Shown here: one piece after another, positions 11,499-22,168 of the stretch
Layout: each line of letters opens with the position of its first letter
Position numbering within the stretch: the first letter of the stretch is position 1
Assembly (NCBI RefSeq): GCF_032854445.1
Contig: NC_088302.1
Location: 36,274,191-36,338,190, forward strand
From: Liolophura sinensis
Taxonomy: Eukaryota > Mollusca > Polyplacophora > Chitonida > Chitonidae
DNA length: 64,000 bases
Direction of reading: 5' to 3'
The notes under the pieces: generated by a model
What the model saw: only the letters and a program-made list of their open reading frames with translations
Told to the model about the DNA's origin: nothing
Database searches by the model: none
Program-made: the position numbers and the translations under genes

Positions 11499-13903
11499 TT
11501 ATTCTCTGTCAATATCCTCGTCGGACTTTGTTTCGTCCTCGGTCAGAGTGTACTTCTTAACGTCCTCACAGCCACAGTCAATGACCTTGACCCTGGTTTT
11601 TGGTTTTGCGAAGTTATCTGTCTTGACATCTCCAATGGCACGGACGGTATCCTGTAAACCCAAATTTCCAATTATCTCAAATTTTTATTTCCAGTTATCT
11701 CATAAAAACAGAAATCTGTCATTGTGTCTATGAATTTGTCCCAATCCTCGGTTTAAAAAGAGTCATGTATCGTTTTTATTTCCCTGCAAGTATTTAAAGA
11801 TTTGTAGCTTAGAAAGTGTAACCAGCGTAATGCGGATTCAAACTGTGTTATTGGAGTATGCGAACAACATCCGGCTAAGTCCACCTTAATTCGTTACATT
11901 CTTTCCGCTGCATCCAGCAAGTACCTGGTTTGATCTGATCACTTCAAAGTAACATATTGCACGAGCTACTTTATTCAATTGTCCAACATTTAGAATAATC
12001 TGTTTTACATTTTTATTCGCTTAGATGTAGATACATACCATTCCCTTGACGACCTTGCCGAAGACGACGTGCTTGTTGTCCAACCATCTGGCCTTAGTCA
12101 GCATGATGAAGAACTGAGAGCCGTTTGAGTCTTGACCGTGATTTGCCATGGATACGTAACCAGCTGCTTTGTGGCTCAGGATGAAGTTCTCGTCAACGAA
12201 TTTGGAGCCATAAATGCTCTTGCCTGTTAAAACAAAAACAGATTATTATTATCATTATTAAATAAAGACAGTTATGGATGACGAACAAATGTTATCGATG
12301 GCAACCCAAATCGTTTGCGAAATGTTTTGCTTACACTGTGTATACAGACATTCTTGGTATGGTTAAAAATAGAGCTTGTAAATAACGTTTGCTGTGTATT
12401 ATCTTATACAACTCAAAATATTGCGCTGGACAAAGGGGAACAACTCATAGTTTTTTTAACGCAGGATTTACCTCCTGTGCCATCACCGACAGTGATATCT
12501 CCTCCCTGGATTACGAAATCTGGTACAACACGATGGAAGACTGAGTTCTTGTATGTCAGCTTTTCCTTCCTCTGCAAGTTAACGAAAAACAACAGATATC
12601 AATAAACGTGTTTCAATATCAAGGGTAATTAATTCACCATACACCAAGTTCCAGAATCATGAAGCTGACTCACGATTATCACAAAGGTCTTAATTAAATA
12701 CATGTTTCTATATAACCAATACAATAATTTTTATTTTAATACAGAAAGTAACAGTAACATGACACAACAAATATAATAATTAGTACTTAATGACAAACGA
12801 ATGATCAGGAATACGCACACTACTGTAGTTAAGAATATTTTATTTAGTTATTTGATAGGTGTTTTATGCCGTACTCAAGAATTAAGCATTACGGTGGGAG
12901 GAAACCGAGCAGAACCCGGGGCAAAGCTAAGAAGTTAACTGTCTTAACATAAGACAGCTTTGGAACTGATTTAGAAAAGCCAGTTTTGAATTGATCAACG
13001 TATATCTTCAGACATTCTAATGAAGACTGATTTTTCTAAAAAGAACGTCAATGAAGCGTATTACTCATAGTAGCAAGAAATAGGCACTTATTCTCAATAA
13101 AACTTCAGTTTTATGGGAAAAAATGGTTTCAACAACAAACAGTTCCCATTGTACATATGTGACAAGTACAAATAACCCTGCTGGAAATGGTTTGCAATGG
13201 AGCAAAACATAGAGAACAAAAACTAAAAACAAACCAAAAATAAAGCACACGAACCAATTTTAAATGTATTTAACTAATTTGTTTCTATGTAAGAACAATT
13301 TTTCTCACTATCTAAAGCCTACATGTAATGAGAATTAATTTCTGTGGTGCGCTTGATTAACAATGTCATTCTGTATATTAAGTTTATTGCATATATTTTC
13401 TCATAGCACGTATACACTTACAACTACATTCCCATTTACGTCGCACTTGTTATAAGGCATGTCTTCAGTATATGTTCTATAATCGTAAAGCCACCACTTT
13501 TTAATAGCTGGATATGCAGGATCGCCATGGGAACTAGCAATATAAATGCAATTTATCAAGGCAAAACTTTTGAAAGAAACTTGGTTCTGTTTTTTTGTGC
13601 ATGGATTACATTCACTTGGCTGACATCGCTAGGTAGCTACTTATTGCATATGTGCTTGAAAATACCGCTTACCCCATTTTTGTCCTTGCGCTCGAATCCG
13701 TTTGTGATGGAGGCGAAGTTCATGACTGTCATTGGTGTAGTTTCTCCGAAAAGTCCGATCACAAATCTTCCCCTGTAGTCCTCTCCGGGTCCGTCATAAT
13801 CCCGGATTTCAATATCAAACCAGGCTTCTTTTGTGACGGTGTAGTTATCACAGTATCCCATGGAAATAACGGAGGCCAAGGCCAACAACAGTAACGCCGC
13901 CAT
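11499..13903 (-). CDS. Secreted cyclophilin (PPIase), gene 2
   Basis: Minus-strand cyclophilin B-like isomerase. Coding exons in transcript order are 13903-13673, 12571-12472, 12223-12039 and 11651-11499, giving 222 aa. The ATG at 13903 lies 8 nt inside an exon with acceptor TTGTGTTGTAG. Signal peptide [18 protein letters not shown], then an NYT sequon. The catalytic set is complete ([25 protein letters not shown]), with His at the CypA-103 position. Its first exon matches genes 3-6 almost base for base up to the FER codons, then changes to RKDKNG where the others have TTKSG or TTKEG. It also has a Ser in QDSNG where the paralogs have Thr. The C-terminal tail is acidic (DEDIDRE). An AATAAA overlaps the stop codon (minus strand, 11498-11503); no better polyadenylation signal was located. 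It is divergent to gene 3 across a 4.9-kb spacer. Lumenal or extracellular folding, or a matrix role, is inferred. Confidence 0.92.
12836..12925 (-). mobile_element. SINE 3' fragment in gene 2 intron
   Basis: GATAGGTGTTTTATGCCGTA, CTCAAGAAT and GGTGGGAGGAAACCGAGC in minus orientation; truncated. Confidence 0.65.
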
Positions 13904-14170
13904 GATGGTGTCTACAACACAAATAAAAGATAAATTTTGAGCGAATTCAGTTCTGTTCCAAACTTATTCTAATATGAGGTTTTTTCCATAATAAGTAAAA
14001 ATACAACGAAATAACTTAACATAAAAGTTTGCAACCATTTATAATTTACGTCTTCAAAAGCAAGTTAACATTTTGTGTCATGATGACTGGATGACGTGTT
14101 CTTTTATAACAGTATCTCCCAGTTGACTATCAGTCACTACCAAAACAGTACTAGCCATTGTACAACTTAC

Positions 14171-14319
14171 CTCCAATATAGTCCTTTTTGAGTTGAAGAA
14201 GTCAAACTGTTGGTACAAAGCCCGAACTGACTGTGGTATGCTAACCATATATTTTCATAAGCCTTATATTGACCAGTTCACATCCTTCCACGCCACCAGG
14301 CTGTATTGGGTCAGCCAAT
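14171..14319 (-). promoter_or_regulatory. Promoter and 5' leader exon of cyclophilin gene 2
   Basis: Read on the minus strand: ATTGG (14319-14315), CCAAT (14309-14305), 12 bp, CGTGG (14292-14288), 17 bp, AATATAAG (14270-14263), then a leader exon ending at 14171 with donor GTAAGT (14170-14165). The matching acceptor is at 13912-13913. CGTGG-to-TATA spacing equals that of genes 5 and 6, but the CCAAT and CGTGG boxes are both flipped relative to those genes. Confidence 0.65.
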
Positions 14320-16481
14320 GAGAGAGCGGCAATATCGCTACGTCTCACGCACCCATACGTTGCCAATGCCACGAGTTTAGCCTCACATAGTCTCTACGTG
14401 ATACCTGGCCACGTTTTTTGTTGACGGATCGTAAATTAGGCATAACCCGTGGACTTATTATCAGTTAAACGGTGTAATGACGTTCCGGGGTGCACCATCT
14501 GTGACAGGACAACACTGCACTTCTCTTGTAACACATCTCTTGTAAAATGACGTGTAAAACTATAATGACAAGATATTAAAGCTCGTGGCTTGTTAAATGT
14601 TAATCAAGAAATCCCAATAAAAAAAGAAAAAATAAAAACTAAAAAATTAGCATTGAAAAATTAAACATTGAAACATTTTCTGTTACCATATTTTTGTTTA
14701 CCTTGAAAAATCAATTGGTATTAAATGTTCTTTGATAACCTTAAATAAAGCTGTCTCGATACATATATACATACAGCTGTAATGCACTTATAGTTTCTGA
14801 CCTAAATATAGAAAATGATTAAAAATATGTTTAAAAACCTGAAAAGTTTTTCTGTTCTTTACATTAAAAACAAAATAATATATATTATCTGTTGGCCATG
14901 TTTATAAATGCCTTTAATTTTTCTGAAGTATGCATTATTTCAAGATGACTAAGTGCCTTTAGTGCTCATCTATATACCATTAAACACACCTATAAGGTTA
15001 AACTGATTTTAAAATAGTCTTTATTTTATATAAACATTTCCATACCATTTATTGAATTTTACAACCGGTGCAGAACAAGATGGTCAAGTTTGGACTTATT
15101 TCAGAAACAATGACTATTCCAAATACATGAAATCCTTTCTTGGAACAGATAAATCTTGTTTTGTCACAAAGGTAGCAATGATAAAAGAACAAATTCTATG
15201 TAAACCGTTCATGCCCGGGGCCAAAAACGTCCCTTTTGACAAGATATCGGTTTGTAGAATGATCTCCGCGTACAGTAACCGTAACCATTTCCGGGAATAC
15301 GTTGTACATTTGCAACTTGTAGCCAACTAGGATTGCTGATATTTTTTTTTTCTCAAATTTTATTTCTTTTAAATTCTTTTTACATTTAAAAAACAGATGA
15401 GTTTAGAAGCACTATGCACTTGTAAGAAATACACTCGTAATACAAGTATACATAAGTTTACATAAACATTTATCTTTATATTGTTGGCAAAAATATTCAG
15501 TGGATATGCGTCCAATATAATAAAAACTGTTTACTACCGAAACTTAATGACTTATTGCAATTTTATTATAAAATAATTATAATATTTATAAAACAAAAGA
15601 AAAAATTAAAAAAATAGAATCTTGTATAGTACTACTGCCAATTAATGGAAAAATTATGAACAGGAAGTAAAATAAAAGAACATTGTTAGATACCGAAATA
15701 TTTGTTGTCAATGCTATTGTTCATCGTAGCGTCATGAACGCCCTACGTCTGAATGCAACACGTTTCAGTATTACACAATAGATCCCTTATAAACTGTGGT
15801 GTGTCTTTGTTATGATCGTCCTGAGTGGATGAGGCATTGATCCTGGGCTCTAATCTGTCTCCTCGCTGATCTACGTTAAACACTGACTTGTGGTGACAGG
15901 TCACAGCTGCCTCTACCTGAAAGGTCTGGCCAACAGAGATGTAAAATCTGGATATTATACTGTTAAAACGTATGTTTTATCAAACACGCCTCATCGACCC
16001 GGAATAAGATATACGAGGAGATGAATAGCCAATAATAAGAAAGTTACAAAAAGATATAATCTAGAGATTACAACCTTGATTTGAGACTTGTAATAATTTC
16101 ATCGTTGGGGACTTTGATTTTAAAATAAACGTATATTATCCATTAAGATTAAGATAAATTTGCTGTTTTCTAAACCATCATAAAAAGATGTTTTTATTTA
16201 ATAATTACTCTGGGGTTTTGTTGTGGTATATATATACACATATCACCCGGTATGAATACGGAATGTGAAAGAATTCATGGCTTTAGACAGTTCCCAAATC
16301 CTACCATAAAATTCGGCACATTTTCTGATTTTTATTCAGAGCAATCCTGGAGATTGATGTGATCGTTTGCAAAGTAGCAGATTTCGTTCTGGTATAAACA
16401 GTATTCATTCGTAGCATCTACATTCACATTGTCTTTTCATATATCATATTCTTGTTGCATGCTTGAATAAAATAATATAAT

Positions 16482-16643
16482 GGGTCGCTGTGAGCTCATG
16501 CTGGCTTTCTCTCCGGCCGCAAGTGGGAAGATCTCACAGCAACCTGCGGATGGTCGTGCTCTGCCCAGTTTCCCCTCACCATAATGCTGGCCGGCGTCGT
16601 ATAAGTGAAATATTCTTGAGTATGGCGTAAAACACCAATAAAA

Positions 16644-16678
<35 letters not shown>

Positions 16679-16679
16679 C
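16482..16679 (+). mobile_element. SINE family A with long AAAT tail
   Basis: GCTGTGAGCTCATGCTGGCT, GCAACCTGCGGATGGTCGTG, CACCATAATGCTGGCCGG and TTCTTGAGTATGGCGTAAAA, then an uninterrupted AAAT tetranucleotide array to 16678. The clean tail suggests a fairly young insertion. Confidence 0.85.
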
Positions 16680-18057
16680 GGGTTACTTAACTCTGGCACT
16701 TAACATCAGTATTAACAATTTTTCACGAACAAACTATCCACAACCATTATGATAAGGCTCATTTGTAGACCTTACTGAAACCAAGCATTATCCCTTAGCA
16801 CCAGAAATTGCAAATGTTCAAAATTTGGATAACCGTCTAACTGTCGAACTAAAACCACTTTCTAAGTGACACCCACTGATCTGATTTGTTCAGCTTTATG
16901 GGAACTGCGTTATCATGAGAGGTTTAATGCATCCTCAGTAAAGTCTATTGGTGAGCTATCCGCTATTCTTACGTGAGGCATGTATTAAAGCCAGATTGCG
17001 CAGACACGTATTTTGTTAGTGATTAGATGCCTGATCCTGAGGTCTGAGGTTCGAACCCTAAAGTGGTCACCCAATTTTCGACACAACAATCTGTGCAACA
17101 GCAGGATAATTGAATCGGTGATACCAGTATTGTGACGATATCATCTAAAGTAATAATTTGCATCAATAATATTACTGTATGAAAGGAAGTCAGTCAAGAC
17201 ATTTACATTTAACTGTGTAGTGAAACTAAATAAATTAGATATCTGATACTATTCAGACACTATTTATGAGTGTTTTCGCCAGATATATGGAGCTTTTGAA
17301 CCGTTGGTATACCTAAAATTGTAAAGCTCAATTTATTACTATTTTCTGCTATGAGGCAATTATTATGCAAATATATACCAGGGACCCAAATAGACCCTAG
17401 ACATGTTAGTTACATGACATGGTAGTTACAGTCAACAGTCTTCCATTACTTTGTGGTAGAAAACCCGGGCGTTCCGGTTTCCTCCATCCTTAAATTGACC
17501 ACCATTCCATCCGAAATGACCATAAATGTCGCCCATGAAAGGTGTTTTGAGGCTTGCTTGGACATTAGATGATATTCTAGTGGAAAATTGAAAGTTTCAA
17601 CACCGAAATTAATATTTTGTGACCTTTACTTGTCTCTAAAAATGCATTTTTGTGTACGAAATTTTAGGTCATTTAGTGTATTTAAAAAACTTTATGTTTA
17701 TGGGATGGGGCTTTAAGGTCTGGGTATTGGGTATTATTCAAGTTGATATTAATTCACCTTATTTATTATGAAACCAGCATACACTAGTTGAAGAGCTAAA
17801 TGTAACACCTTGTAAGATAAAAATTAAATATCTAATACGTAACAGCAGAAAGAATAAAGGTTTGACAAAGAGCGCAGGAGTGGTATTGTACGTAATACAG
17901 GTAGGTGTCTGACAAAAGCCTATGTTCCGTGGTGAGCATATCTAGGTGTGGATTCCAAAAACAACACCTGGTGTCAAACTGCGCACAGCGGTGAACATTT
18001 TCTTCAAAGTTGATTTTGAACAATTCGCCTAAGAACTGATCATGAAATGTGTATTTC

Positions 18058-18172
18058 GTATTTATTTATTTATTTATTTACATGTTTATTTATTTATTTT
18101 GATTGGTGGTCTACGTCGTACTCTACATTCCACTTATACCACAGCGGCCAGCATTCTGGTAGGAGGAAACAG
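18058..18172 (-). mobile_element. Truncated SINE family A
   Basis: TTTATTTATT tail, TTGATTGGTGGTCTACGTCG, CCAGCATTCTGGTAGGAGG. Confidence 0.65.
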
Positions 18173-18480
18173 GATGTATCCTATATTTTTATATTTTATG
18201 CCTGCAAAAACCAGGATTCTCCTTGTTGACTAAACATCTCACGGTTCGTGCACTGTTTTCATGTTGTTGTTCGTTAAATCTGACGACAACTTTGCACTTT
18301 GAGTCATTCTACAGCAGTGACGTCTAATAAATTTAACATCATTGCATTTAAGAATCGAAATACTCAGGACATCGTTCTTTGTTGGCTAACAGTGAAGAGT
18401 GAAATTAGAGCTCTCGATGGTATATACTCTAATTCTTCTAAATTTTGAAACATCTGGTCTATTCTTTTTGGTCAGTACAC

Positions 18481-18512
18481 GTTTATTTATTTATTTATTT
18501 ATTTATTTATTC
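18481..18512. repeat. TTTA microsatellite
   Basis: About seven TTTA units without other SINE sequence. Confidence 0.7.
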
Positions 18513-19062
18513 GGCCGTGATAAAAACGTATCAACCAACCGAACAATTAATCAACCTGTAAGTTCTGTAGCATATAAATATTTATCATTCCATATTCCAA
18601 CCAAACATCCATAAGCAAAATAAAATAATTAAACATAAAACAGTTAAGTGACATATATACTTCAAATGCTCTGGCCGACGCCAATAAATAACACTTTGGA
18701 ACGATTTATTCCTTAAAAAACTGTTATACATTTCTCGGCCGATAAAATTTATTTTTTGGAGAAAACATTTTAATTTTGAAAGGGACTACAACTTTTTTAA
18801 GAAGTTTAATAACAGGCCAAGAGTCTAAAAAAAGTAATAACACGCAAATGCAACCGAAGAGCTAAGCAACAGTATGTTACAGACCACATACGTGGTATTG
18901 TACGTAATACGGATATATGTGAAGCAATAGGAAAATGTCCTGCTGCGGAATGTGCATATAGTCCCATATGTGTGATAGGTAAATGTGTTGATTCCAAACA
19001 ACAGCTGCACGGGACAAAACGAAACTGCAGCGAAGCTCCTAACACGCGTCACTTTTGAGGGA

Positions 19063-19206
19063 CCACGTGGTTCCAACTTCGTGGCCACAGTTTCTCTTGT
19101 ATTTAAAGAGCCAAAAGAGGCAATTATGAGCATTCCAAAAGAACAACGGATATCGGATTACATCTTACGAGCAGGCCTTCATTTGTATTTAAGCTTATTT
19201 CGAAAG
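19063..19206 (+). promoter_or_regulatory. Promoter and 5' leader exon of cyclophilin gene 3
   Basis: Palindromic CCACGTGG at 19063-19070, CGTGG at 19080-19084, TATA-like TATTTAAA at 19100-19107, and a candidate leader exon ending at 19206 (donor GTAAAT). Its acceptor ends at 19581. No CCAAT or ATTGG box was seen close by, unlike genes 2 and 4-6. The donor is weaker than in the paralogs, so the exon end is less certain. Confidence 0.5.
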
Positions 19207-19589
19207 GTAAATACATAAAGTGTTTGTTTGTTTAAAACGGGTAGTTTGTTTCTTATATTGTTATACAGTTATCTTTGTAATTTGTAACAAAGAAGAAAAA
19301 GATAAATAAGGTTGTTAGCTAAAATATTTTGAATGTATGCAATAAATGTTGCATATTTCAGAGGTTCTCACTTTTTCACAGGCGAAATTACCCTAGTTTT
19401 CTTTTCTTATACGAATCTGGATTCTTTCGTTCTTTCAGTTGTAAACATGGCGGATTTCCTGTTGTTGGTATTGATATTATAACACTGAATGAATATGAAT
19501 ATTATAAATTACTCAAAATATTAAATGAAAGTATTCGAGACAATGAAAGTATTGAACGAGCTTATGTTAATTGTTTTGTAGACACCATC

Positions 19590-22073
19590 ATGGCGGCGTT
19601 ACTGTTGTTGGCCTTGGCCTCCGTCATTTCCATGGGATACTGTGATAACTACACCGTCACAAAAGAAGCCTGGTTTGACATTGAAATCCGGGATTATGAC
19701 GGACCCGGAGAGGACTACAGGGGAAGATTTGTGATCGGACTTTTCGGAGAAACCACACCAATGACAGTCATGAACTTCGCCTCCATTACAAACGGATTTG
19801 AGAGAACAACAAAAGAAGGGGTAAGCTGAATGAAGTTGTTGTCTTTGTACACAAGCAGTAAAATATCATGTTGAGATTTTACACATTTACTCTCCCTTTC
19901 GGTAAGCCAAATTAATCAATTAAATGAAGGTAAACTAAATCTAGTAAATATGAAATATGATTAAGCCATATATTTCTTTGGCAAATTCCGTACTTGCCAC
20001 TTAGTTTTCCTATTATTAAGCCATATATTTCTAGCCACATTCCAGTTTCGCCTCTAAGGAGTTCTTCATATTAAGCCATATAATTCTGGGCAGATTTTAT
20101 ACAAATTGCCATTTAAGTTTTCCTAATAAAATTTCTAGGCAAATTCCATACATGACAGTTGGCACTTCCTATTATTAAACCGTATAATTCTAGCCGATTG
20201 AAGACTTGCTACCTAGTATTTTCCTAGTATTAGTATACTGTCATTTGGGACGGGACAAGTTGTTGGTTACTACATGGGTAGCTTTTGTTAGAGACGTTCT
20301 GAGTTGGAATATTGGAGATTTAGCTACAAAGCCTTCAGGGAAAGGGTTCAAAACTAGATGTAGTCAGCCAATTTCCAAGGAATAGTTTGTGTACTGTACT
20401 CAGATAAAGCAACTCTGAATAATTATAACACTTCCCCTATGATATACAGGGTGTCCCAGAAGTCGCGTACCATCCAGAGCGGTGTGTTGCCCCATCTCTT
20501 CCAAACATAAAAACCATTTCAGGTGTTTCTTGTACAGTTAGTTTATTAGCCATAATTAACTCTGAAAGAGGGGAAAAATATAAAATCAGTATTAAATCTG
20601 AAACACAGAAAAAAAAATGAAAATAAGGATGGTGTGCGACTTCTCGGACACCCTGCACAATGATCTACGCAAATCTGTAACGGTATATAAGCAATATGTC
20701 GTGTTCTCTTTTCGCAGTATAAACAAAAACTGACATACAAGAGCTCTAACTTCCATCGCGTTGTGCCAGACTTTGTGATCCAGGGCGGAGATATCACATC
20801 TGGTGATGGTTCAGGAGGTAAGACATAATTTTATTTGCTTACTTCTTTGGTGTTTTACACACATATCGTGTTTAGTATAGTTCCAGTATGATGGGTGGAG
20901 AAATCATTCAGGTAGAGTCTTGCTGAAACTATCACATCTCGCCTAGGATCTGTCAAGGAATCTTCGTGGCCTGGTTGTTAGCATGCTGGCGCAGCACAAT
21001 AACCCAGGAGCCCTCACCTTGACTTTCTCTCCAGTCGTACTTGGGAAGGTCTGGTAGTAACCTTTGAATGGTGGTGGATTTCCCTAGGGCTATGGCCAGT
21101 GTTTTCTCACAATAATGCTGCCCGCTCTCGTATAATTGAAATATTCTTGAGTACGGCGTAAACACGAATCATATATATAACTAAATAAACAGAATCTGTC
21201 AGATCTTCCCACAAAAACCTATCTTTCATAACTGTAAACAGATACTGTGTCTATTGTCCATAAACCCGGAGCTAAAGAAAATATCCTGTAAAATTACAGG
21301 GATGTATATACCTCTGTTGACATTTTTAAAACTCAAAGTGGTAAGTATGGCTAATATATGCTCTCTTTATTTTTTAATAGGTCAAAGCATCTATGGCTCC
21401 AAATTTGTTGACGAGAACTTCATCCTGAGTCATAAAGCCGCTGGTTACGTATCCATGGCAAATCACGGGCAAGATACAAACGGTTCTCAGTTCTTCATCA
21501 TGTTGACCAAGGCTAGATGGTTGGACAACAAGCACGTCGTCTTCGGCAAGGTCGTCAAGGGAATGGTAAGTAGACTTAGGATGTTCGTTTTAAAAATGGT
21601 AATTCACGATTGGACGTGAATTGTGCTGTGTGAATTTCACCTGAGGATTTGAGTTCTGTTTATGTTAGTCGACTAATTTAAAGTCAATTTTTTTAATGAG
21701 AATCAATATCCAAACCTCACAGTCCTTATCAATATATATATATATAATGAATGCAAGTATTTATAAATAAAATAGCTGATACCCTTGCAGTCCAGGTCTT
21801 GTTTCCAACTATTAAAATATTTATTTAAATATTTAAACATTTATTTAAGTATAAACCTCTATTTTGCTAATGTGGCACACATTTCTGTACTCTTATTGCT
21901 ATGAACTTCTTTTATTACAGGACACAATCCGTGCTATAGGAGACGTAAAAACCGATAATTTTGCCACACCCAAGAATAGGGTCAAGGTCATTGACTGTGG
22001 ATGTGAAGACGTCAAGAAGTACACGCTGACCGAGGCCGAGACACTCTCTGAGGAGGACGTCGACAGGGATTAA
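19590..22073 (+). CDS. Secreted cyclophilin (PPIase), gene 3
   Basis: Cyclophilin B-like secreted isomerase. Coding exons are 19590-19820, 20718-20817, 21381-21565 and 21921-22073 (222 aa). An open frame extends upstream of 19590 through the intron, but the acceptor TTTTGTAG ending at 19581 and the [18 protein letters not shown] signal peptide set the start at 19590. The mature part has the lengthened acidic loop ([11 protein letters not shown]) and the basic loop split by the first coding intron (TTKEG, then [10 protein letters not shown]). Catalytic residues are complete: [31 protein letters not shown]. The second coding exon starts YKQK rather than the RKEK of genes 2 and 4-6. The tail ends DVDRD. 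The first coding intron carries a minisatellite and a MITE-like element, and the next carries a SINE. AATAAA lies at 22163. Convergent with gene 4 across about 5 kb. Confidence 0.93.
19962..20235. repeat. Imperfect minisatellite in gene 3 intron
   Basis: About five degenerate units of roughly 50-60 bp, each with a form of TTAAGCCATATATTTCT, then GCAAATTCC and a TTTTCCTA element. Confidence 0.65.
20447..20655. mobile_element. MITE-like element in gene 3 intron
   Basis: 209 bp. The left end starts CAGGGTGTCCCAGAAGTCGC; the right end, reverse-complemented, starts CAGGGTGTCCGAGAAGTCGC, and the inverted repeat extends about 29 bp with three mismatches. No transposase ORF, so a non-autonomous DNA element is likely. 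Ends about 60 bp before the next exon. Confidence 0.7.
20964..21188 (+). mobile_element. SINE family A in gene 3 intron
   Basis: Head-like GCCTGGTTGTTAGCATGCTG, GGGAAGGTCTGGTAGTAACC, CACAATAATGCTGCCCG and TTCTTGAGTACGGCGTAAAC. Confidence 0.75.
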
Positions 22074-22162
22074 ACCACATACTATTACATCACAATTATG
22101 TCATCACATATCAAAATCAATTTTCTGATGGAATGTTTTACACTACTGTGACATTTCCTTTG

Positions 22163-22168
22163 AATAAA
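22163..22168 (+). terminator. Polyadenylation signal, cyclophilin gene 3
   Basis: AATAAA about 90 nt after the gene 3 stop codon. Confidence 0.6.

Larger units (their letters stand above)
14320..19062. other. Intergenic spacer between divergent genes 2 and 3
   Basis: No gene supported. AT-rich; contains SINEs at 16482-16679 and 18058-18172 and a TTTA microsatellite near 18481. ORFs at 15052-15330 and 18399-18614 have no recognisable domain. Confidence 0.6.

Noticed and set aside
19329-19589. Upstream in-frame extension of gene 3
   Set aside because: Sequence is intron-like, ends in an acceptor, and has no counterpart in the other copies.
19962-20235. CRISPR-like repeat array
   Set aside because: Units are degenerate and back to back without unique spacers; this is a eukaryotic intron minisatellite.
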